In this document: in pieces, positions 50,066 through 58,801 of the stretch
How the letters are laid out: every line of letters begins with the position of its first letter
How positions within the stretch are numbered: position 1 is the stretch's first letter
Source of the DNA: Thermococcus sp.
GTDB lineage: Archaea; Methanobacteriota_B; Thermococci; Thermococcales; Thermococcaceae
Reading direction: 5' to 3'
Length of the DNA: 64,000 nt
NCBI GenBank assembly: GCA_027075325.1
Contig: JALTBN010000091.1
Location: 74,430 to 138,429 of the forward strand
Program-made: the position numbers and the translations under genes
Notes under the pieces: model-generated
Databases searched by the model: none
Told to the model about the DNA's origin: nothing
Seen by the model: the letters and a program-made list of their open reading frames with translations, nothing else

Positions 50066-51771
50066 CTCCCGAAGATCAGCTCCCTCATCTTCCCGGGCAG
50101 CTCCTCGATCTTCACCCTGACCTGCTCCCTCGTGTCGCGGTCGCGGATTGTAACCGTGTTATCTTCTGGCGTCTGGTTGTCGATGGTGACGCAGTAAGGC
50201 GTTCCTATCTCGTCATAGCGCATGTAGCGCCTTCCAACGGTGTCCTTCTCGTCGTAGACGGCTATGAAGCCTGCCTTCTGGAGGGTTCTGGAGACCTCGT
50301 AGGCGATGCCCTTGAGCGGCTCCTTGGCGACGAGCGGCAGAACCGCGACCTCTATCGGTGCCATGTCCTTCTTGAGCTTGAGATAAGTCCTGTCCCCCTC
50401 AATGACGAGGCTGTTCTCAAGGAGCAGGTAGAATGGCCTGTCAATACCGAAACTCGGCTCAAGGACGTGCGGGACTATCTTCTCGCCGGTAACCTTCTCC
50501 TCGACTTCCTTTATTATGAAGTCGTCCCTCTCGAGCTCGTAGCCCTCGATTTCGACCTTTCCGTCCCCCTCGAGGAGCTCCACGAGCCCACGCTTCTTCT
50601 CCTCGTCCCATTCCTGAATGAGGTCGTTTATCCTCTTGGCGTCCTTCTTGAGCTTCGGCCCGACGCGCTTCATGTTGAGGCCCACTTTGAGGCGCTTGAC
50701 TATCTTCGGCTCGTCGTAGTGGATGAGAACGGTTAAATCTGCCCCGCTCTCGCGCATGTGCCTGCTGAGGTCGTAGTCACCGCGGTTGGCTATCCCAACG
50801 CACTCCACCCAGCCGAAGCGCTCGCTGTGGATTTCGGCGTCCCAGGTGTCGCGCGAGTAGTGCGCCCTCTCCTCCGGCAGCTGCTGGCGGAAGCGTATCT
50901 TGTCCTCGGGGATGCCAATGTCGAGGAGGGTTCTCTTGACCATGACCATATAGTAGGCGAAGAAGGTGTTCATGACGTAGCCCTTCTTCACGGCCTCCTC
51001 CGCCGTCATCTCCACCATTCCGAGGTTTTTGAGCTGGTGCTCTATTGGATAGAGCCTGAGAACCTCATCTTTAACCTCGTCGAAGTGCGGATGAGCCGTC
51101 TCCTGCGGGTTGAAGAATATCTCGGCCTCGGCCTGTGTGAACTCCCTGAGGCGAAGCATCCCCTGTCTCGGAGAAATCTCGTTGCGATAGGCTTTTCCGA
51201 TCTGGAACACCCCGAAGGGGAGCTTGTTCCTCGCGAAGGCGTTTAGGCGCCTGAAGTTGACGAATATTCCCTGAGCCGTCTCGGGCCTCAGGTAGCCCTT
51301 CTGGTCTCCGTAGGGCCCTATCTTCGTCTCGAACATGAGGTTGAAGTACCAGACCTCGCCGAGCTCGCCGCCGCACTCGGGGCAGCGTATGTTATGCTTC
51401 CTTATCAGCTCGGTGAGGTGTTCGGCGCTCATGCCCTCAGTGTCTATCCCAAGAGCTTCTTCGACGAGGTGGTCGGCCCTAAAGCGGGCGCCGCACTTCT
51501 TACACTCCACCAGCGGGTCAACGAACTTCTCGACGTGGCCGCTGGCTATGAAGACCTTCTCGGGGGTTATGTCCGGTGTCTCGAGCTCAAAGAATCCCTC
51601 CCTTTGGAAGGCCTCCCTTATCTTCCGCTCGATTTTACGCTTTATCGCCGCCCCGAGCGGGCCGTAGTCATAGAATCCGCGTGAACCACCGTATATCTCA
51701 AAGCTGCCCCAGGCAAAGCCTCTCCTCCTCATCAAATCCTGCAGAATCTCGTACTTATCAGCTTCTCCCAT
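50062..51771 (-). CDS. glyS: Glycyl-tRNA synthetase (class II, archaeal/eukaryotic type)
   Basis: It charges tRNA-Gly. The 569-residue chain starts MGEADKYEILQDLMRRRGFA and has motif 1-type YGPLGAAIKRKIERKI and motif 2 FRNE-type YRNEISPRQGMLRLREFTQ. The C-terminal anticodon domain includes EVAVLPLVAKEPLKGIAYEV and a CxxC...CxxC zinc site (CKKCGA, CPECGG). GGTGGTGAGCG precedes the ATG. The gene is convergent with the MNT gene and has its own promoter (TTTATAAAG near 51,800). Confidence 0.97.
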   Translation of the reverse strand: MGEADKYEILQDLMRRRGFAWGSFEIYGGSRGFYDYGPLGAAIKRKIERKIREAFQREGFFELETPDITPEKVFIASGHVEKFVDPLVECKKCGARFRADHLVEEALGIDTEGMSAEHLTELIRKHNIRCPECGGELGEVWYFNLMFETKIGPYGDQKGYLRPETAQGIFVNFRRLNAFARNKLPFGVFQIGKAYRNEISPRQGMLRLREFTQAEAEIFFNPQETAHPHFDEVKDEVLRLYPIEHQLKNLGMVEMTAEEAVKKGYVMNTFFAYYMVMVKRTLLDIGIPEDKIRFRQQLPEERAHYSRDTWDAEIHSERFGWVECVGIANRGDYDLSRHMRESGADLTVLIHYDEPKIVKRLKVGLNMKRVGPKLKKDAKRINDLIQEWDEEKKRGLVELLEGDGKVEIEGYELERDDFIIKEVEEKVTGEKIVPHVLEPSFGIDRPFYLLLENSLVIEGDRTYLKLKKDMAPIEVAVLPLVAKEPLKGIAYEVSRTLQKAGFIAVYDEKDTVGRRYMRYDEIGTPYCVTIDNQTPEDNTVTIRDRDTREQVRVKIEELPGKMRELIFGS

Positions 51772-51917
51772 CGCTCACCACCTGAAACTGGAGCGAGGGA
51801 CTTTATAAAAAGGTTTTGGACCTGCACAATGCTTTTAAAGGTTACATCAAGGAATGTTCGGAGCACACTATTGACGAGAAGAATTCGTGAATCTGTTCCC
51901 TCAGGGGAGGCCTCGCG

Positions 51918-51974
51918 ATGGTTAGAAACGCTCTCAACCATAAACGGCTCTCCATTGAGGCTTCTTCTGGCTAA
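51918..51974 (+). CDS. Possible 18-codon upstream open frame
   Basis: GGGGAGG stands 7 bp before an ATG that opens an 18-codon frame (MVRNALNHKRLSIEASSG). Its TAA stop is 5 bp before the ATG of the signal-peptidase-like gene, which itself has no SD. Coupled translation through this leader peptide is plausible. It may also be a remnant. Confidence 0.4.
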   Translation: MVRNALNHKRLSIEASSG

Positions 51975-51979
51975 CTTCG

Positions 51980-52774
51980 ATGGTTGTTCTTGCGTCGCTC
52001 TTTGGATTCTTCGTCCTTTTAGCGGTGGGGCGTTCCGGTAACCACCGTTTCCTTGTACTCTCCACTGCTCTTCTCCTCTGTCCGATTTTCCTCACCGTTC
52101 TTGAGGCCGTTTTTCTCGATCATGTATATCCCTTCGATCTGTGGAACCGCTTTTTCTTCCCATTCTTCTTTGCGTTTGTTTCGCTGAATTCTCCAGAGGG
52201 GACAAACAATGTGGTGGAAGTGGGTGTAACACTTTTCTTGGCGCTCCTCTTCTTGGTGAGGCATACGCTAATTTTCATGATAAAACTCCTTCTACGCCCA
52301 ATACAGGCTGGCGAGTACAAGCTAAGCCTAGTGCATGGGAGAAGCATGGAACCGACGATACTGAATGGTGATATAATAGTTATCTCTCCGGAGGTGCATG
52401 GCTTAAATCCGGGAAATGTTGTTGATGTGAGAGTGCCCGCGAGATACGCCAGCAAAGCCCGCAATATAGTGCACCGCCTTGTCTGGACGAACGGCAGGAT
52501 GATCCAAACGAAGGGCGATAACAACTGTCATCTCGATCCGAAGATACCAGTAGAGAACGTGGAAGGGGTTGTAGTGGCTGTCCTGAGGGCATACGAAGAC
52601 AATATCCACGTTGAAACATTTTCGGATGATTTTTATCCGACGAAAGACATCCTGGTGAAGGCTAAAAGGCTATCCTCCAGATACGGAAGAATTAATTCCA
52701 TTTCGAGACTTCTTGGCATTTACCTTCCTACCTTGGTCTCCCTGCTTTTGACTTTTATCCTACTGCGGATTTGA
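51980..52774 (+). CDS. Signal-peptidase-I-like (S26) membrane serine protease
   Basis: The 264-residue protein has three N-terminal helices (to about residue 105). A catalytic domain follows with HGRSMEPTILNGDIIVI near 119 (the serine of S26 peptidases), IVHRLVW near 162 with the archaeal-type histidine, and TKGDNN near 177. One C-terminal helix (LPTLVSLLLTFILLRI) ends it. It probably cleaves secreted proteins, but the three extra N-terminal helices make it unlike the main archaeal signal peptidase. Its ATG lacks an SD and may depend on the short frame upstream. Confidence 0.82.
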   Translation: MVVLASLFGFFVLLAVGRSGNHRFLVLSTALLLCPIFLTVLEAVFLDHVYPFDLWNRFFFPFFFAFVSLNSPEGTNNVVEVGVTLFLALLFLVRHTLIFMIKLLLRPIQAGEYKLSLVHGRSMEPTILNGDIIVISPEVHGLNPGNVVDVRVPARYASKARNIVHRLVWTNGRMIQTKGDNNCHLDPKIPVENVEGVVVAVLRAYEDNIHVETFSDDFYPTKDILVKAKRLSSRYGRINSISRLLGIYLPTLVSLLLTFILLRI

Positions 52775-52891
52775 AAAGGGATATGAAATACTTTGGTTGC
52801 TCTCGTTGGTTCCGTTTTGCCGTGGGGAAAGAGTTATAAACCGTTTCCCCCGTGTAGGCTATGAGCTTTGATTGTTTGGAGGTGCGTGAAA

Positions 52892-53122
52892 ATGGCGGAA
52901 AGACCACTCGATGTTATCCACAAGTCCCTTGAGAAGGATGTCCTCGTGCTCCTCAAGAGGGGAGGCGAGATAAGGGGCAAGCTCATCGGTTATGATATCC
53001 ATCTGAACGTTGTCCTTGCCAATGCAGACCTCATCCAGGACAGCGAGGTCGTGAAGAGCTACGGCAAAATCGTTGTCCGCGGGGACAACGTCCTCGCCAT
53101 CTCGCCGGTTGAAATTGAGTGA
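52892..53122 (+). CDS. Sm-like archaeal protein (SmAP)
   Basis: A 76-residue classic Sm protein forming an RNA-binding ring: LEKDVLVLLKRGGEIRGKLI (Sm1) and GKIVVRGDNVLAISP (Sm2, with the RG nucleotide-binding residues). GGAGGTGCGTGAAA precedes the ATG at 52892. A TATA box (GAGTTATAAACCG) lies near 52830. L37e follows 17 bp downstream, an arrangement conserved in archaea and eukaryote-like. Confidence 0.96.
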   Translation: MAERPLDVIHKSLEKDVLVLLKRGGEIRGKLIGYDIHLNVVLANADLIQDSEVVKSYGKIVVRGDNVLAISPVEIE

Positions 53123-53139
53123 AGCAGTGAGGTGATAGC

Positions 53140-53331
53140 ATGGGAGCCGGAACAGAGCCAAAGGGCCGGAGGAATCACACTCCGACTCACATCAGGTGCA
53201 GGCGCTGCGGAAGGCGCGCCTTTAACGTTCAGAAAGGGTACTGTGCCGCCTGCGGATTCGGCAGGAGCAAGCGCATGAGGAAGTACAGCTGGTCGCACAA
53301 GTGGAAGAAGAAGAGGAACCTCAAGTACTGA
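53140..53331 (+). CDS. rpl37e: 50S ribosomal protein L37e
   Basis: The 63-residue protein starts [20 protein letters not shown] and has the zinc ribbon [20 protein letters not shown]. The C-terminal part ([19 protein letters not shown]) is basic. GAGGTGATAGC precedes the ATG. It is co-transcribed with the Sm gene. Confidence 0.97.
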   Translation: MGAGTEPKGRRNHTPTHIRCRRCGRRAFNVQKGYCAACGFGRSKRMRKYSWSHKWKKKRNLKY

Positions 53332-53464
53332 TCTTTTCTTTTATACCCTCTACGACCCACGTGTTCTTCTCAGGATGCGTTATCTTCCGTAGGCGGGAAA
53401 ATAAATGAGAACGGTCCGGTGGATATTCCTGCCACCTGCCAATTGCATTAATTCCCTTCTGCGA

Positions 53465-54715
53465 TCACTCCAGCGGCTCCCTCCCGTAGCGCAGGAAGCT
53501 GAGGAACTTCTCGTTCTCGCCCACCAGCGCGCTCAGCACCGCGTTGACGTAGGCATCGAACTCTCCCTTCTTTATGACTACTGAGTGGTGGGCGTACTCG
53601 AGTGGAATCACGTACTCGTCCTCGGCAACGGAGAGTATCTCGGCCAGGGTCTTCTCGAAGTCCTGCTTCTCCGGAACTTCAAGAAGGTATATCAGCCCGC
53701 CGTCGGCGAAGCGGACGTAGGCTGGCTTTATTCTTGCCCCCGTGATCTTGCCGCCCTCCAGTATCAGGGCCTCTTTAAGGTTCTGGAGCTTTCCGTGCAT
53801 CATGACGTCAACAATCAACCTCGGAAGACCGCCCTTCGGCTCCTTGAGGTAGCTGAACTCCAAGTAGCCCCTCTCGTCTGAGAGTGATGCAACAACCGGA
53901 GTGTCGACTATCATTGGCGTGCCCTTGAGTTTGTCCCCTTCCCTCATCTTCACTGTCTTCACGACGTCAGCCTTGTAGAACGTCTTTGCAATGGCCGCTA
54001 TCCTCCCACCGAGGAGCCTGTCGAGGGCGTGGAGGTACTCGAGGTACTCAAAGAGGACTATGAGGTCTTCCTTGTCGTTTATCCACCAGAAGCTCTCCCT
54101 TATGCTCCTCGCGCCCTTCCTCATGAGTATCGAAAAGATTTCCTCACCGTTCCATCCCCTTGAGGGCAGGGAAAAGCCGTTCAGGACGCCCTCATTTTCC
54201 AGCCCTTCCCTCCACCGCGTCCACTGCTCGTCGAGGAAGTCGAGGAACTCCAGGGCGGCGTTGAGCAGTTGCTCCCCATGTCTGCCGTAGAGTTCCCTCG
54301 TCGTCGATGTGACGTACGTTGGTGGCGTGATTATGGCGCTGCTTATCGTGCCGTCCATCAGCACCAGATCGGCCCCGAGTTCGAGCATCATCGCGCCCAT
54401 CCTCTTCTCGAGGATGTCCATGTGAACCCTAACCCTCTCCTCAACGCTCTTGTACGGGAAGACCATGCCGATGTCGTTCCAGTAGTAGAGCCTCTCCCCT
54501 ATCGCCGAGGCAGAGACGGCGTAGATTATCGCCCCGCTGAGGCGCTTCATCATCCTGCTGCCATCTATAGCGTAGACGCTTGCTTCCTTAGGCTCTGGCA
54601 GGGGCTTCCACGGGAAATGCTTCTCCACTGCCTTTCTCAGCCTCTCGACGTCCTCCAGGCTCTTCAGGAGAAACTCCCTGATCTCTCTGACGTGAACATC
54701 GCTAATACGCTCCAA
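53465..54715 (-). CDS. nurA: 5'-3' DNA nuclease NurA
   Basis: NurA resects DNA ends together with HerA. The 416-residue protein has the family motif VYAIDGSRMMKRLSGAIIYA near residue 46 (first metal aspartate), LVLMDGTIS near 125, and later VDVMMHG and EYAHHSVVIK. The TTG at 54715 is chosen because GGAGGTC precedes it and the longer frame lies deep inside rad50. It overlaps rad50's 3' end by 14 bp. It is last in the herA-mre11-rad50-nurA operon. Confidence 0.94.
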   Translation of the reverse strand: MERISDVHVREIREFLLKSLEDVERLRKAVEKHFPWKPLPEPKEASVYAIDGSRMMKRLSGAIIYAVSASAIGERLYYWNDIGMVFPYKSVEERVRVHMDILEKRMGAMMLELGADLVLMDGTISSAIITPPTYVTSTTRELYGRHGEQLLNAALEFLDFLDEQWTRWREGLENEGVLNGFSLPSRGWNGEEIFSILMRKGARSIRESFWWINDKEDLIVLFEYLEYLHALDRLLGGRIAAIAKTFYKADVVKTVKMREGDKLKGTPMIVDTPVVASLSDERGYLEFSYLKEPKGGLPRLIVDVMMHGKLQNLKEALILEGGKITGARIKPAYVRFADGGLIYLLEVPEKQDFEKTLAEILSVAEDEYVIPLEYAHHSVVIKKGEFDAYVNAVLSALVGENEKFLSFLRYGREPLE

Positions 54716-57365
54716 GGCTCTCGACCTCCACCCTGCTCTTTCCGCCGACATTCTCTACCCGTATCACGTAATCCGCCGCGTCCTTCAGCTCCTCGTCGTG
54801 CGAGACTATGATGACCTGCGGTATCTTCCTGAGCTGGCTTGAGATTATCTCAACGAGCTTCTTCCTGCGCTCTTCGTCGAGGAAGGGCGTCGGCTCGTCC
54901 AAAATCAGCAGCTCAAGGTTCCCAACCTTGTAGAGCGAGAGCGCCAGGCGGAACGCTAAACCGAGCGCTATCCTCTCGCCGCCGCTGAGGAACTCCAAGC
55001 CAACCTCGTTGCCCGCGTAGAGCACCTTCAGCTCTATCCTCTCCCTTCCGTACTTCTTCTCCCGCTTGAGCTTTATCCCCTGGTACTTGCCCTCGGTCAT
55101 CTCCGAGAAGGTCTCCCCCGCGAGCTTCTGAACCTCCTCGAGGCCCCTAAGTTCCTCTTCCGCCTTGAGCCTCGCAACCTTCTCCTTGAAGGTGGTCATA
55201 TCCGCTATGGCCTTCTCGACGGTCTCTATCTCCTTCCCCGCATCCTCGATCTCCTTCTTCTTGGCCTTCAGTTCGTCGAGGAGCTTCATGACCTCGTCCC
55301 TCAGCTCTTCGGCACCTTTAAGCTCCGCTTTGGCTTTCTCAAGCTCCCTCGCGCTCTCCATGTGCCTTTTCTCTGCCTCTCCGTAGGCTTCCTCCGAGAA
55401 CTCCTTCGAAAGCTTCTCTATTTCCTTCTTCAGCGCTTTGAACTCCCCTTCCAGTTCCCCAAGGGTCTTGATGCTCTCATCGCGCTTCTTCTCGAGGAGA
55501 GTGAGCTTCTTCCTGGCCCTGTCGAGCTGCGCTGGAACGCTCTTCAAAGACAGGTACTCGCGGTAGGCCGGTTCGAGTTCCTTTAAACGGTCCTCGACCC
55601 CGTCAAAGGAGCTGAACCCTTCCCTCTTCAGGCTCCCCATTATGTCCTTCTTCTTTTCCTCTATCCCCTCGAGCTTCTTCTTTATGTCCTCTAGCTCTCC
55701 CCTGGCCTTCTCCAGCTCTTCGAGCTCCTCTCTGAGCTGCCTGAGCTCCTTCTTTATCTCGATGAGCCTCGCCTTCGCGTTCTCAAACTCCTCCGCGGCC
55801 TTCTCAAGCTCCTCCACATCGTACTTGGAAAGCTTCTCCTCGACTTCCCTCAACAGGTCGGCGGTCTTCTTCAACCTTATGAGCTTCGGCTCCCCTTTGA
55901 TGGCCTCTTTGAGTTTCGGCTCCCTCTCCCTGAGCTTCTCCAGCTTCTTCTCCAGCCCCTTTAGCTTCTTCTCGATGGAAGTTATTTCAGCGTCGTACTC
56001 AGCCTTTATCTCCTCCTCATCGTGCTCCTCGATGGGCCTCTTGCACAGCGGGCAGACCTTTGCCCCCTCAAGCTTCGAAAGGTTCTCGATGAGGCTCTCC
56101 CTCAGCCCGCTGAGGCTCGCGATGTCCTCTCTTATCTTTGCCACTTCCTCGCGGAGGTTCTCGAGCTCTTCCTTCGCTTTCTCAACAGACTTCAGTTCCT
56201 TTTCGAGCTTCTCCGGGGTGGTTCCGGCTTTCTCAAGCTCACTTCTGTACCTCTCCGCCTCGGCCTTCAGCTGAAGGGCGCGCTGGTAGAGGCCGTTCTT
56301 CCGCTTGAGCTCCTCGTAGGTTCCCCTGAGGGCAGTCTCCTCTTTCTCCAGCTCGGCTATCTTCGCGGAGACCTCGCTTATCCTGGAGGTTTTCTCTTCG
56401 AGCGTCTTTTTCTTCTCCGTTAAACGCGCCGCCGAGAGGTCGAGCCCCGCAAGCTCGTCCTTGAGCGAGAGGAGGGACTTCAGCTTGAGGTACTCCTTCT
56501 CAAGCGGCTCGAGCTCCTTTAGGCGGGAGAGCTTCTCCTCAAGCTCCTCTATCTCCTTCTCCACCTCGGAGATCTGGCCCTCGTAGTCCGCTATCCTCTC
56601 CTTCTCGGCCTTTATCCTCTGCTCAATGACGGCCCTCCTCTTCTCCAGCCCCTCGAGCTCTTCTTTCAGGGTCTTAAGCCTGGAGTACTCCTTCTCCGCT
56701 TCCTCGAACTCCTTCTCAAGCTTCCTCGCCCTCTCCCTGAGCTCGCTTATCCTCCTCAGCGTCTCGGAGAAGCGCTTCTCGGCATCGCGGAGGCTCTCCT
56801 CAACTTCGGCCTTCCTCTCGATGAGCTTCCTGAGGTATTCCCTCTTCCGCCTGAGCTCCCTTATCACCTCAGCGGCGTTCTTCTCGGCGTTCTCGTAGTC
56901 CTCTATCCCCAAGACCTTCCTTAGAACCTTCTCCATTATCTCACGGTTCGTGATTATGCCCTCTATCTCGCCCTGCCGTATGTAGAGGGCGTTGGTGAAA
57001 ACCTGGATGGGGTAGACGTTCCGCTCCACCCAACGGGCTATGTCCGAGCTCTTCTCCGCTATCAGGGCGCCGTCCTCAAGCAGCTCGCTCTTCTTGGTGT
57101 CTCTGGCTATCCTGTATGTCTTCCCGTCGTGCTCGAACTCTAAAGCAAGCGCTATACCACCCTTCGCGTTAACGCGTGTGTTGGCCTGGAGGTAGCCCCT
57201 TGGGAAGCTCGGGTGCCCCATGTAGAGGGCCGCGAAAACCGCCTCAAGGATCGAGCTCTTCCCGGCACCGTTCTGGCCTATCAGCAGGTTTATGCCGTCG
57301 CTGAACTCGACCTCACTCTTCTCGTGCGCCCTGAAGTTTTTGATTTTAATCCTTCTTATCCTCAC
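54702..57365 (-). CDS. rad50: DNA double-strand-break repair ATPase Rad50
   Basis: An SMC-like ATPase working with Mre11 to hold and process DNA ends. The 887-residue chain has Walker A GQNGAGKSS near residue 34, then two long coiled-coil arms. Between them is the zinc hook CPLC at about 438-441. The signature LSGGERIALGLAFRLAL and Walker B LLILDEPTPFLDEE are near the end. The GTG start overlaps the mre11 stop by 4 bp (GTGA). Confidence 0.97.
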   Translation of the reverse strand: MRIRRIKIKNFRAHEKSEVEFSDGINLLIGQNGAGKSSILEAVFAALYMGHPSFPRGYLQANTRVNAKGGIALALEFEHDGKTYRIARDTKKSELLEDGALIAEKSSDIARWVERNVYPIQVFTNALYIRQGEIEGIITNREIMEKVLRKVLGIEDYENAEKNAAEVIRELRRKREYLRKLIERKAEVEESLRDAEKRFSETLRRISELRERARKLEKEFEEAEKEYSRLKTLKEELEGLEKRRAVIEQRIKAEKERIADYEGQISEVEKEIEELEEKLSRLKELEPLEKEYLKLKSLLSLKDELAGLDLSAARLTEKKKTLEEKTSRISEVSAKIAELEKEETALRGTYEELKRKNGLYQRALQLKAEAERYRSELEKAGTTPEKLEKELKSVEKAKEELENLREEVAKIREDIASLSGLRESLIENLSKLEGAKVCPLCKRPIEEHDEEEIKAEYDAEITSIEKKLKGLEKKLEKLREREPKLKEAIKGEPKLIRLKKTADLLREVEEKLSKYDVEELEKAAEEFENAKARLIEIKKELRQLREELEELEKARGELEDIKKKLEGIEEKKKDIMGSLKREGFSSFDGVEDRLKELEPAYREYLSLKSVPAQLDRARKKLTLLEKKRDESIKTLGELEGEFKALKKEIEKLSKEFSEEAYGEAEKRHMESARELEKAKAELKGAEELRDEVMKLLDELKAKKKEIEDAGKEIETVEKAIADMTTFKEKVARLKAEEELRGLEEVQKLAGETFSEMTEGKYQGIKLKREKKYGRERIELKVLYAGNEVGLEFLSGGERIALGLAFRLALSLYKVGNLELLILDEPTPFLDEERRKKLVEIISSQLRKIPQVIIVSHDEELKDAADYVIRVENVGGKSRVEVESLGAY

Positions 57366-58792
57366 GGCTTACCCCTCCCCAGCCAGGCGTCGAGGCTTGC
57401 TGGATTTTTGGGTTTGGGGACGGGCTTCTTTTCAGGTTTTTTCTCTTCTTTCCCGGGCTTCTCCGTTTTCTTTGGCTCCTTTCCCCTCGGCGCTTTTTCA
57501 GGGGCTTTGGCCTTCTTGGGTGCCTTTTCCATGGCTCCCTCTTTCTTCTCAGGGGCCTTCCTCGGAACCATGGCCTTTGCTGGTATTCCCTTCTCGTACC
57601 TCTCCATCAGCCAGGAAACGAACTCGGGCAAACCCTCCGAGAACTCCTTCGGTTCAACGCGGAGATGCATCAAAAGCTCCCTCTCCCACTCAGTGAACAG
57701 CTCCTCCTCGCTCAGCCTCTCCTTCGAGAGGATCGCCTCCCCGACGACCCTGCTCTTGAAGGTGTAGTACCTGATTCCAGAGTCCTTGAGCAGGTCGTTG
57801 AACTCGGCCAGGGCGATTCCTCCCTTAACCGTGCCTTCGAGCGTTATCACAGCTATCGCGTCCTTCGGGATGAGCGATGAAACCTCCTCAACCTTCCTCC
57901 TCAGCTCAGCCTTGCTGTTTCCTTCAACCCTGACCGAATAAAAGGGCCTCGTCTCAACCTCCACAAACTCCGGAGCAAAGTCCTCGACGATGTAGAACCC
58001 CTTTGGCCCCTCGCGGTTCCCCATAACCTTCGGCTTTTTGTCTCTGGTGGAGTAGCGGATTAGGTGGCTCGCCTCCCTGACTTCTGTCCTCTCCAGGGAG
58101 CCGGGGTAAGCTAAGGGGCCGCTTAAACCCGTCTGCGAAGGCTCTGCTATTCTCCTGACGTGGATGTGCCCGAGGGCGTAGTAGGAGAACCCATCCGGCA
58201 GCTCGCTCAGCCTCAAATCGAAGGCGTCCTGGTAGGGCGTGTCCTTGGCCAGGTAGTCAATTGCCTGGTGGAGCATGAGAATTCCTTTCTTCCCCTTGAA
58301 GAGCGCCCTGAGGACGTTGATTGCCCCGTCGTTCCTTATGAGCTGCCAGCGGGTGTGGTGCCTCAGCCCGTGTATCTCAAGGTCTCCTACCTTCCCCCAC
58401 ACCAGATAGCGGTTCTCTGAGAGCCTCTTGCTCTCCTGGAACTCGCCCTTCCTCGGCTCCCTCTTGAGTCCAACGGTGTATATCAGTCCGAGGTGCTCGA
58501 GGAGGTCGAAGACGGAGGTTTCCCTTATCGTCTTGTCGTGGTTGCCCTCTATCGCGAAAACCGGAATTCCCTTCCTCCTCGGCAGTTCGAGGACCTCAAC
58601 GGCGTCGCGTATCGTCCTCGGCGACGGCCTGCTCACATGGAAGAGGTCTCCAGCGATGAGTATGAAGTCAACGTTGGCCCTCACCGACTTCTCGATGGCC
58701 TCGCGGAAGGCCTTCAGGTAATCCTCGTAGCGGAAGGGCTGGTTGAACTGCTCCCTGCCGAGGTGGACGTCAGCGATGTGCGCGAACTTCAT
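57362..58792 (-). CDS. mre11: DNA double-strand-break repair nuclease Mre11
   Basis: A manganese-dependent phosphoesterase nuclease. The 476-residue chain has motifs DVHLG (residue 8), AGDLFH (near 49), GNHD (near 84) and HH...GHIHVR later. The last 65 residues are a low-complexity, Lys/Pro/Glu-rich tail (EKAPKKAKAPEKAPRGKEPK) that ends ASLDAWLGRGKP. That end resembles a PCNA-binding (PIP-like) peptide. It overlaps rad50 by 4 bp and follows herA by 9 bp. Confidence 0.96.
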   Translation of the reverse strand: MKFAHIADVHLGREQFNQPFRYEDYLKAFREAIEKSVRANVDFILIAGDLFHVSRPSPRTIRDAVEVLELPRRKGIPVFAIEGNHDKTIRETSVFDLLEHLGLIYTVGLKREPRKGEFQESKRLSENRYLVWGKVGDLEIHGLRHHTRWQLIRNDGAINVLRALFKGKKGILMLHQAIDYLAKDTPYQDAFDLRLSELPDGFSYYALGHIHVRRIAEPSQTGLSGPLAYPGSLERTEVREASHLIRYSTRDKKPKVMGNREGPKGFYIVEDFAPEFVEVETRPFYSVRVEGNSKAELRRKVEEVSSLIPKDAIAVITLEGTVKGGIALAEFNDLLKDSGIRYYTFKSRVVGEAILSKERLSEEELFTEWERELLMHLRVEPKEFSEGLPEFVSWLMERYEKGIPAKAMVPRKAPEKKEGAMEKAPKKAKAPEKAPRGKEPKKTEKPGKEEKKPEKKPVPKPKNPASLDAWLGRGKP

Positions 58793-58801
58793 AGCGACAC
58801 C

